Assembly (NCBI GenBank): GCA_021811745.1
Contig: JAJZNH010000813.1
Coordinates: 1 to 5,933 of the forward strand
Direction of reading: 5' to 3'
Source of the DNA: Acidobacteriota bacterium
Lineage (GTDB): Bacteria > Acidobacteriota > Terriglobia > Terriglobales > Acidobacteriaceae
Length of the DNA: 5,933 nucleotides
Position numbers and translations under genes: made by a program. The notes under the pieces were generated by a model, which saw nothing but the letters and a program-made list of their open reading frames with translations, ran no database searches and was not told where the DNA came from. Below are positions 1 to 5,933 of this stretch, in pieces (position 1 is the stretch's first letter; every line of letters starts with the position of its first letter).

Positions 1-1
1 T

Positions 2-2854
2 TGCCTTCTCGCAGCCTCTCCATTCGCTCACGCCCAGGCGCAGCCGTCCCAGACAGGCAGTTCTGGTTTCAATACCGGCCCGCTGAAGGAGTCCTCGACG
101 GGAGTTGTGCTGGCTGGAAAGTACACCGTTTCATGCCGCGCTACGACCTCTCAGGTGAACAGCCCGGATCGCACCGTGGGCCCACAGCAGGATGGCTCCA
201 TCGTCGCGTCAGACAACCAGACGCTGACGCCGGCAGGGAAGATCGTTGAACTCGGTTCGCCGGTGCGGGCAAAGGCAATTGCGCTCAATCCAAATAGCGC
301 CACGCATAGCGGCGCAGTGCTGATGATGGGCTCGCCGCAGCCGGTGATCGTATTCAACACCGCTACCGGACGCGTTCTCCAGCGCTTCACTCCAACCGGC
401 GCGGCGGGGGCTTCTCCTAAAAATGTGAGGGCCGGATCGTTCGCGGGAATCACGTACTCCTCTGACGGTACGAAATTGCTCTTCAGCCAGGACGATAATT
501 ATGTCGTTATCGCGGATGTGAACCGGGAGACGGGCCTTCTGACCGATGAGCAGAGGGTGAGCCTGCCCAAACCGCCTGCCGACGGGCGGCCTTATCACAA
601 CGCGAAGTCGATCAATCCGGGTGGAATTGCACTTTCAGCAGGCGGCAAGCGAGCTTATGTAGCGTTGAACGCGGTGAACACGCTCGGCGTGATCGACCTA
701 GCGTCATCTCCGGCCAGGCTTATCGCGCAGATTCCTGTCGGCAATGTTCCGAACAGTGTGGTGATTCAAGGCAAGTATGCCTACGTGAGCAATGAAGGCG
801 GGCGTCCGGCTACCAGCGCAGATTTCACGAACTATTCTGACGGCACACCGATTGTCGTGGACCGGCGAAATGCCTTCACCCTTACCGGCACGGTGTCTGT
901 CGTGGATATTGCGAAGGGCAGGCAAGTCAAGTCGATTCCGGTCGGCCTGCACCCGGCCGGTATGGCGATCTACGGATCGAAACTATACGTCGCGAATGCT
1001 TACAGTGACAGCCTGTCTGTGATTGATCTGCACACCGACAAGGTGGTCCGCACCATCAACCTCAGCGTTCCGATTGATCGCGGCGTCTTTGGTTCGGGTC
1101 CAAATGGCGTTGCCGTCACGGAGGATGGCAGAGCATATGTCACGCTGGGCGAAGCCAACGCCGTAGCTGTCGTCAACCTGCAGGGAAGAGATGCGAATCC
1201 AGTCATCGGCTATATCCCAACTGCCTATTTCCCCACGTCCATCGCATACGACAAGGCACAGAAGCAGCTCCTGATTGCTGATGACAAGGGTCTTGGCGCG
1301 CGGGGCCTCACAAGAATCAAAAACGGTGTGATCGGGTACTACACGCATGCCGATACCGGAGTCGTGAACCTGATACCGGAGCCAAACGCAAACGAACTTG
1401 CACGGTTCAGCAAACAGGTCTTCGTCAACAACCATTGGAACCTGACCACGAATATCGAGGTTGGGCCGCTGTACGTCAATTCCCATGCAGTGCCGGTGGC
1501 TGTTCCCAAACACATCGGGGAACCTTCCCTGATCAAGTATGTTTTTCTCGTCATTAAAGAGAACCGCACCTATGACGCGATGCTGGGAGACGTCGCCTGG
1601 GGTAATGGCTCTCCCGCGCTGGCGGTCTTTGCGTCCGCCGTGCCGAATCAGCATGCGTTCGTAAAGCGCTTTCCGCTGCTTGACAATGTTTACGCTCCAA
1701 GCCGCCAGTCCTCCGATGGGCACCCCTGGATCGGCATGTCGGGATCGTTCTATTCCAACGACATCCTGTCGCCGGACTGGATTCGCTCCTATCCGGGCGG
1801 AGACGCGGATGATCCGCTCACTTACACGCCGCAGGGATTTTTATGGACCGCCGCGGAAGCCAAAGGGCTCACCGCAAGGTTATATGGCGAGTGGAGCAGC
1901 GGAACAACCATCGCGAAAAAGCCGGACGGCAGCGCCTACACATGGCTGGATTTCTACAAGACTTCCCAGTGCAAGGAAGGCAAGGCCCCGGCTTCCAGTT
2001 GCATCGTTCCGGACGCTACCGTCCATGTTTCCTCCTCGATTCCTTCGGCGGCGAAGATTATGGACCCGCATTATCCGCCCTTCAACCTGACGATTCCTGA
2101 CCAGTACCGAATGGATTACTGGATTCCGGAGTTTCAGCGCGAGGTTGCTGCTCACAAGGTTCCCAACCTGACGATCCTCTGGCTCCCGGACGACCACACG
2201 GCCGGCATCTCGAAGGGCCGCCCGTATCCCATCAACTACCAGGCGGACAATGATCTCGCACTTGGCCGCATGGTGGACGCGATCAGCCACAGCAGTATCT
2301 GGCCGCAGACAGCGATCTTTGTCGAAGAAGATGACTCGCAGGATGGGGTAGACCATGTCGATGGCCATCGCCAACCGGTCTATATCATCAGTCCGTATAC
2401 AGCGGCCGCGCAGACTCCGGGCGAGGGAAAGACGATCCACACCACGTACACGGCAGAAAACATCAATCGCACCATCGAGAACATTCTCGGCATGCAACCG
2501 CTGACGCAATTCGACCTGGTGGCATCGCCGATATTTGACGCGTTCCAAAATACGCCGAACCTTGCGCCTTACAATTGCCTACCGGCCGTTATTCCGCTGG
2601 ACCAGGGGCCTGGCCTGCCGGCCGGGAAGAACCTTGCCTTTACGCCGCTGCAGAAAGCATGGCTCAAGGCCACTGCCGAAGTGATGATGGGGAAGTACGA
2701 CAAAGCCGATTCGGTCGATCCGAATTTCCTGAATCATGTGATCTGGTATTCGGCGACAAATTGGACGCGCCCGTATCCGGGAGAGAAGAAAGTGCTCATG
2801 CCGGGACCGTTCCTCAAAGCTGCCAGAAACTACTCCGGCGATGACGATGACTAA
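2..2854 (+). CDS. Exported bifunctional YncE-like beta-propeller / alkaline phosphatase-family phosphoesterase, 5' partial
   Basis: The frame is open from the first full codon at base 2 to TAA at 2852-2854, giving 950 visible residues, numbered here from base 2. The GTG at 107 is not a credible start. The upstream residues LLAASPFAHAQAQP look like the end of a signal peptide with an AxA cleavage site (AHA or AQA), so the start lies left of the window and the product is exported. Residues about 75-435 form a YVTN/YncE-like beta-propeller, with repeated blades such as LYVANAYSDSLSVIDL and TVSVVDIAKGR. Residues about 510-900 match the phosphoesterase (acid phosphatase/phospholipase C-like) fold. 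Visible motifs are ENRTYD (520-525), SSDGHPW (about 570-576), LPDDHTAG (from 728), EEDD (775-778) and DHVDGHR (784-790). The acidic and histidine residues probably bind metal, and a serine just before DGH may be the nucleophile, by analogy with relatives. Known family members carry the same domain pairing, so this is not an assembly fusion. The substrate, presumably a phosphate ester, cannot be read from sequence. The protein ends in GDDDD. The gene converges on the permease gene at 3001-5451. Confidence 0.9.
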   Translation, partial: CLLAASPFAHAQAQPSQTGSSGFNTGPLKESSTGVVLAGKYTVSCRATTSQVNSPDRTVGPQQDGSIVASDNQTLTPAGKIVELGSPVRAKAIALNPNSATHSGAVLMMGSPQPVIVFNTATGRVLQRFTPTGAAGASPKNVRAGSFAGITYSSDGTKLLFSQDDNYVVIADVNRETGLLTDEQRVSLPKPPADGRPYHNAKSINPGGIALSAGGKRAYVALNAVNTLGVIDLASSPARLIAQIPVGNVPNSVVIQGKYAYVSNEGGRPATSADFTNYSDGTPIVVDRRNAFTLTGTVSVVDIAKGRQVKSIPVGLHPAGMAIYGSKLYVANAYSDSLSVIDLHTDKVVRTINLSVPIDRGVFGSGPNGVAVTEDGRAYVTLGEANAVAVVNLQGRDANPVIGYIPTAYFPTSIAYDKAQKQLLIADDKGLGARGLTRIKNGVIGYYTHADTGVVNLIPEPNANELARFSKQVFVNNHWNLTTNIEVGPLYVNSHAVPVAVPKHIGEPSLIKYVFLVIKENRTYDAMLGDVAWGNGSPALAVFASAVPNQHAFVKRFPLLDNVYAPSRQSSDGHPWIGMSGSFYSNDILSPDWIRSYPGGDADDPLTYTPQGFLWTAAEAKGLTARLYGEWSSGTTIAKKPDGSAYTWLDFYKTSQCKEGKAPASSCIVPDATVHVSSSIPSAAKIMDPHYPPFNLTIPDQYRMDYWIPEFQREVAAHKVPNLTILWLPDDHTAGISKGRPYPINYQADNDLALGRMVDAISHSSIWPQTAIFVEEDDSQDGVDHVDGHRQPVYIISPYTAAAQTPGEGKTIHTTYTAENINRTIENILGMQPLTQFDLVASPIFDAFQNTPNLAPYNCLPAVIPLDQGPGLPAGKNLAFTPLQKAWLKATAEVMMGKYDKADSVDPNFLNHVIWYSATNWTRPYPGEKKVLMPGPFLKAARNYSGDDDD

Positions 2855-3000
2855 ATCCGATTAGAGATGGATTCGCGCCGGCTTCAGAGCAAGGTGTCTC
2901 AGAACGCATGAGGTAAGAGCAGTCGGCGAGCCTCCAGCAATGCCGGATTCAGTGCGCGCCTCGTTATGCACGTTGTCATCCTGAACAGGCACTTGAACCG
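2855..3000. other. Convergent intergenic gap
   Basis: These 146 bases separate the stop codons of two convergent genes. I see no strong GC-rich hairpin followed by a T-run on either strand. Only weak inverted repeats occur, such as CTCA/TGAG around a 7-base loop and CGGC/GCCG around a 14-base loop. Transcription may end by a Rho-dependent mechanism or in a structure I cannot resolve by eye. Near the right side, GTTGTCATCCTGAA (2972-2985) resembles the start of a dispersed intergenic repeat I recall from acidobacterial genomes; see the findings. Confidence 0.6.
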
Positions 3001-5451
3001 TTACTCGGCCTTCAGCACCTGGACAGGATCGACGGCGGCGGCGCGGCGCGCGGGGAGCAGGCAGGCTGCAACTCCTACGGCAACCAGAACGCAGATTGCG
3101 CCGGCGACCAGCGTGGGGTTGTACGGGCTCACCTGAAACAGCAGGCTCCCGACAACGTGCGCGAAGGCAAACGCAATGCCCACTCCGAGGGCGGCTCCGG
3201 CCAGAACCGGCGCCAGCCCCGTGCGCAACACCAGGCCGTAGATATTCGCGCGTTGCGCACCGAGAGCCAGCCGCAGGCCGATCTCGCGCTGCCTTTGCAC
3301 CACCGAATATGTCACCACGCCATAGACGCCCAGCCCGGCCAGCAGCAGCGCGCTGGCGGCGAACAGCAGCAGCAGGTCCATCTCAAAGCGGCGGTTGGCC
3401 ACCGACTCCGCCACCACGCCGCCGAGTGCGCGCACCTGCGGCACCGACACGTCAGAGTTGACGCTCCATATAGCCTTGCGAATGGCATCGGCCATCTCGG
3501 CTGAATCCTGGCGCGTGCGTAAAAGCAGGCTGGCGGCATCGTCGCAGCGGTACCAATAGGGCATATAGATCATCATCGGGTCGGGCTGGGCCAGCGTGAT
3601 GGTCCGCGCATCCTTGACCACGCCGATGACCGTAATGGGATGATTGGTCGGGTCCCCGCGGGAGAACTGCCGGCCCACGGCATCTTTGCCCGGCCATAAG
3701 GTGCGTGCCGTCAACTCCGAGATGAGGGCGTAGTTTTTGCCTTCGTCACTTGCGCTCAGGTACCGGCCGGCGACCAGCGGCAGGCTGAGGGTTTCAAGGT
3801 ATCCGGGGCTGATCCAGCGGAAATGCTCAGTGGGAAGCTGCATGAAGGGCCGGGAATCGCCCTGAACACGAGCCATGTCAATCCAGAAATCTCCGGCCAA
3901 CGGCAGGATGCTTACCAGGCCGGCGTGCTCCACACCCGGAAGCTGGCGCAGGCGCTCCAGCGCCGCGTGGTAGAACTGCGTTCGCGATTGATTGTCGGGA
4001 TATGCATGCGCCGGCAGATCGACAGTCGCGGTCATGATGCGATCGGCATCAAAACCGCGATTGACACGCATGAGCCGGAGCAGGCTTACCGTCAGGAGTC
4101 CCGTAATGAGCACAAGGGCCACACTGACGGCTACTTCCGCGGAGACCAGCGCCGATCGCATGCGCTTGCTGCCGCGCGATTCGCTCGCCAGACCCGACTC
4201 GCTGCGCAGCACTTCGTGCGGCTGTGTCCGGGAGCTGATCCAGGCCGGCGCCGAGCCGGCCAGCAATGTTGCCGCGGCGGCAAGCAGCAAAGCACAAGCC
4301 GCGCCGGCCCAATCCAGGTGCAGAGCGCCGCGGAAGTCCAGCGCAGGCGGCAGATAACGCTGCATCAATGGGATGAGGATCGATGCCAGCAGGATACCCA
4401 GTCCGCCGCCAAGCGCGGCGAGCACGGCTGTTTCGCCTATCGCCATACGCAAAATTTCGGGGCGATTTGCGCCCAGGGCGACGGCCACGGCCATCTGCTG
4501 TCTGCGGCCCGCGGCTCGGGCCAGAATCAGGTTGGCAATGTTGATGCACCCCACCAGCAGCAAACCCGCCACCGCGGCGAGCAGGATCAACAGCGGCGTT
4601 CGATTGCTGCCGACCAGTACCTGCTGGTAGGGAGTCAGCACCGCGGAGAGTGTGCCCCTTGCCTCCGCGGGAAGGCGAGCTGAGATGGTGTGCTGCAGGG
4701 CATCGATCTCAGCGTTTGCCTGCGCCGCGGAGATGCCCGGCCTCAAGCGGCCCAGCCCGAAATAGTTGAAGTCGCCCATCACTTCCTGCAACTGATCCTT
4801 TGAAAAGGCCAGCGGCACAAAGGCGTTCACCGGTCTCGCATGACCACCTACGCCGGCGATGTCTTCGATAACGGGCATGTGAAACTGCCGTGGCATGACG
4901 CCAACCACGGTATAAGGGAATCCGTTCAGGGTGACCGCTCTGCCCAGGATGTGCAAGTCGCCTTGAAACTGCGTGCGCCAAAGATCGTAAGTAAGCACGA
5001 TCACGCGGTCGCTGCCGGGCTGAGCCTCCTGCGAGCGAAAAGGGCGGCCCATCTGCGGCGCGACGCCGAGTACGGAAAATACGCCGGGTGTCGCGCTCAG
5101 GACTTCAACCTGCAATGGATGTCCGCCGGTCCCCAGCGGCATGGTGGCCGCTCTCATCACGGCCATGGATTGAAAGCTATGGCTGTTCTGCTGCCAGAAC
5201 TCGAAGTGGTTTGCGTTTATCGGCAGCGACGGGTAGATGTCCCGGAACTCGGCGACCCGCTCCTCCATGACCGTGAGTTGTTGCGGCTGCGGATACGGCA
5301 GCGGCCTCAACAGCACGTCGTAGACAAGGGTGAAGATGGCGGTCGTTGTCCCGATTCCCAGAGCCAGCGTCAGCACGGCCGTCAGCGTAAAACCTGGAGC
5401 CCGGCGCAACCGGCGCAGCGCAAAGCGCAAATCCCGCAGGAGTGTTTGCAT
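3001..5451 (-). CDS. ADOP-family (acidobacterial duplicated orphan permease) MacB/FtsX-like membrane protein
   Basis: This complete 816-residue protein has the typical ADOP N-terminus (RDLRFALRRLRRAPGFTL, then a TM helix to about 45 and LLRPLPYP). The order is TM1 (about 19-45), a MacB-type periplasmic domain (about 50-280), then TM2-4 (about 286-310, 340-362, 380-403). The unit then repeats: TM5 (about 434-458), a second periplasmic domain (about 465-685) and TM6-8 (about 692-716, 741-767, 780-800). The internal duplication is plain. RRQQMAVAVALGANRPEI (316-333) matches QRQREIGLRLALGAQRANI (719-737), and PAWISSRTQPHEVLRSE (402-418) matches PARRAAAVDPVQVLKAE (800-816). This is the FtsX-domain pattern of MacB and LolC permeases, doubled in one chain. 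Those relatives pair with an ATPase, but no ATP-binding gene is present in the window, as expected for ADOP. The family's substrate and role are unknown; a mechanical or export role in the inner membrane is inference. ATG at 5449-5451 is chosen because AAAGGGAG lies five bases upstream and the conserved N-terminus begins there. No PadR-type regulator is seen beside it. Confidence 0.93.
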   Translation of the reverse strand: MQTLLRDLRFALRRLRRAPGFTLTAVLTLALGIGTTTAIFTLVYDVLLRPLPYPQPQQLTVMEERVAEFRDIYPSLPINANHFEFWQQNSHSFQSMAVMRAATMPLGTGGHPLQVEVLSATPGVFSVLGVAPQMGRPFRSQEAQPGSDRVIVLTYDLWRTQFQGDLHILGRAVTLNGFPYTVVGVMPRQFHMPVIEDIAGVGGHARPVNAFVPLAFSKDQLQEVMGDFNYFGLGRLRPGISAAQANAEIDALQHTISARLPAEARGTLSAVLTPYQQVLVGSNRTPLLILLAAVAGLLLVGCINIANLILARAAGRRQQMAVAVALGANRPEILRMAIGETAVLAALGGGLGILLASILIPLMQRYLPPALDFRGALHLDWAGAACALLLAAAATLLAGSAPAWISSRTQPHEVLRSESGLASESRGSKRMRSALVSAEVAVSVALVLITGLLTVSLLRLMRVNRGFDADRIMTATVDLPAHAYPDNQSRTQFYHAALERLRQLPGVEHAGLVSILPLAGDFWIDMARVQGDSRPFMQLPTEHFRWISPGYLETLSLPLVAGRYLSASDEGKNYALISELTARTLWPGKDAVGRQFSRGDPTNHPITVIGVVKDARTITLAQPDPMMIYMPYWYRCDDAASLLLRTRQDSAEMADAIRKAIWSVNSDVSVPQVRALGGVVAESVANRRFEMDLLLLFAASALLLAGLGVYGVVTYSVVQRQREIGLRLALGAQRANIYGLVLRTGLAPVLAGAALGVGIAFAFAHVVGSLLFQVSPYNPTLVAGAICVLVAVGVAACLLPARRAAAVDPVQVLKAE

Positions 5452-5456
5452 GGCTA

Positions 5457-5464
5457 CTCCCTTT
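5457..5464 (-). promoter_or_regulatory. Ribosome binding site of the ADOP permease gene
   Basis: On the reverse strand AAAGGGAG stands five bases before the ATG at 5451. It is a reasonable match to the anti-Shine-Dalgarno complement at good spacing, and it supports this start. No other in-frame start with a comparable site was found just upstream. Confidence 0.6.
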
Positions 5465-5653
5465 GCAACGCAGAAATACCAGGCCCGATGCGTAGTGAAA
5501 GTGAAGCAATTCCTGAACCAAACTGTCTTTGGTGAAGGCAGCGTATTTACAGGAACTTAGAATTACTACGCGGCAAACCAGAGAAAAGTTCTGTGCGAAA
5601 TTGAGAAACCACTGCTCGCGGGCGGACAGTCGCTCTATTTCTGGCGTGATGGA

Positions 5654-5673
5654 TCTCTCAGCCTCTCTCAGCC
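5654..5673. repeat. Perfect 10-base tandem duplication
   Basis: The unit TCTCTCAGCC occurs twice in direct succession (5654-5663 and 5664-5673); on the reverse strand it reads GGCTGAGAGA. It lies in the non-coding gap, about 200 bases upstream of the permease start. Two copies of a short unit may simply reflect replication slippage. A paired binding site for a regulator is possible but unsupported. Confidence 0.7.
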
Positions 5674-5749
5674 GCCGGGCAGGAGCTTCCCGGTTGAACG
5701 GTCTTGTTGCGATCCATTGCCGAGCACTCCGCAGAGCCGGAGCCAATCG

Positions 5750-5933
5750 TCAGACGGAATTTGGCTTGCCCTCCATGATTGTGAGCATCAAGGTAACGGT
5801 GTGCCGGGCATCATCCATGCGCAGCCGTGGAATCACGCCCAACCGGGCATATCCCTTTGAAGCATAAAGCTTCTTCAGGCGATCAAGCCCCTTGCCAATC
5901 GCGGTTGCGCTGAACAGGTCTCCCGGGTGAATC
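5750..5933 (-). CDS. POTRA-domain protein, C-terminal fragment (BamA/TamA-like surface-antigen repeat)
   Basis: The reverse strand is open from the window edge (first full codon at 5932) to TGA at 5752-5750, giving 60 residues. The segment HPGDLFSATAIGKGLDRLKK, followed by LYASKGYARLGV and, near the end, TVTLMLTIMEGK, matches a POTRA repeat. In that fold a 'G-D-x-F' start precedes a helix with 'GLxxLxxLYxxxGY', then a strand ending in an 'EGK/EGP' turn. POTRA domains occur in BamA and TamA and in small acidobacterial periplasmic proteins of unknown role, where they bind partner proteins by strand pairing. The rest of the gene lies right of the window, so size, signal peptide and any beta-barrel cannot be judged. 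The protein stops soon after the EGK turn, so no barrel follows this POTRA. That argues against a complete BamA and for a small POTRA protein or a truncated gene. The family call rests on this short stretch alone. Confidence 0.72.
   Translation of the reverse strand, partial: IHPGDLFSATAIGKGLDRLKKLYASKGYARLGVIPRLRMDDARHTVTLMLTIMEGKPNSV

Larger units (their letters stand above)
5452..5749. other. Intergenic region upstream of the ADOP permease gene
   Basis: These 298 bases lie between the stop of the POTRA-protein gene and the start of the permease gene, both on the reverse strand. I find no convincing coding region. The open frames that cross it are low-complexity, Arg/Ala/Ser-rich translations that run into the neighbouring genes out of frame. 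It holds the permease ribosome binding site, a 10-base tandem duplication (5654-5673) and two small inverted repeats (5675-5693 and 5727-5742), neither followed by a T-run. A permease promoter probably lies here, but no -35/-10 pair is good enough to call. The gap makes separate transcription of the permease likely, though not proven. Confidence 0.6.

Noticed and set aside
983..1723. Open frame of 246 codons on the reverse strand, antisense to the phosphoesterase
   Set aside because: No domain or credible start signal is visible, and the opposite strand carries the conserved propeller and ENRTYD region.
1880..2548. Open frame of 222 codons on the reverse strand, antisense to the phosphoesterase
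   Set aside because: The composition is Arg/Val/Asp-rich with no recognisable family, and it mirrors the conserved DDHTAG and DHVDGHR region.
3823..4683. Open frame of 286 codons on the forward strand, antisense to the permease
   Set aside because: Its translation is rich in Arg, Gln, Ala and His with no recognisable domain, and it lies wholly within a gene with clear homology on the other strand. Long antisense frames are expected in GC-rich genes.
5465..5600. Search for a sigma-70 type promoter for the permease
   Set aside because: Candidates such as TGGTATTTC or TAAATA lack a -35 element at acceptable spacing, so no promoter is called.
5675..5693. Inverted repeat CCGGG-9-CCCGG, considered as an operator or terminator
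   Set aside because: It is short, has a long loop and no T-run, and is within chance expectation for GC-rich DNA.
5727..5742. Hairpin CTCCG-6-CGGAG just downstream of the POTRA-protein stop, considered as a terminator
   Set aside because: The stem has only five pairs and no T-run follows on the reverse strand.
5177..5746. Open frame of 189 codons on the reverse strand, spanning the gap and the start of the permease gene
   Set aside because: Most of it is an out-of-frame reading of the permease N-terminus, and its start is a TTG without a convincing ribosome binding site.
5529..5867. Open frame of 112 codons on the forward strand at the right end
   Set aside because: It overlaps the POTRA-coding segment on the opposite strand, and its own translation is Arg/Ser-rich with no motif.

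Overview
The window looks like an ordinary chromosomal stretch from a member of the Acidobacteriota, probably a relative of Acidobacterium, Granulicella, Terriglobus, Koribacter or Solibacter. The main reason is the large reverse-strand gene. It encodes a permease with two FtsX-type units and no ATPase beside it, the arrangement described as the acidobacterial duplicated orphan permease (ADOP) family. The other two proteins fit this lineage: a secreted YncE-like propeller/phosphoesterase and a POTRA-domain protein. Base composition is GC-rich and even throughout, with no visible compositional break.

Layout: (1) Positions 2-2854, forward strand: a 5'-truncated gene for an exported two-part protein. 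The end of a signal peptide is followed by a YVTN/YncE-type beta-propeller and then a metal-dependent phosphoesterase domain (alkaline phosphatase/phospholipase C-like). Its true start lies left of the window. (2) Positions 2855-3000: a short gap between convergent genes with no clear terminator. (3) Positions 3001-5451, reverse strand: a complete 816-residue ADOP-type permease. (4) Positions 5452-5749: a non-coding gap of about 300 bases with a ribosome binding site for the permease and a perfect 10-base tandem duplication. (5) Positions 5750-5933, reverse strand: the last 60 codons of a protein ending in a POTRA-like fold.

All three proteins probably act in the cell envelope. The first is exported, the second sits in the inner membrane, and the third is likely periplasmic or outer-membrane-associated. 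The phosphoesterase gene converges on the permease gene, so those two are not co-transcribed. The permease and the POTRA gene share a strand, but 298 bases separate them, so an operon is uncertain. I found no mobile element, CRISPR array, RNA gene, toxin-antitoxin pair or defence gene. I do not see strong evidence for an undescribed system. The points most worth a second look are the function of the orphan permease, the abrupt end of the POTRA protein, and the two-domain secreted phosphoesterase.
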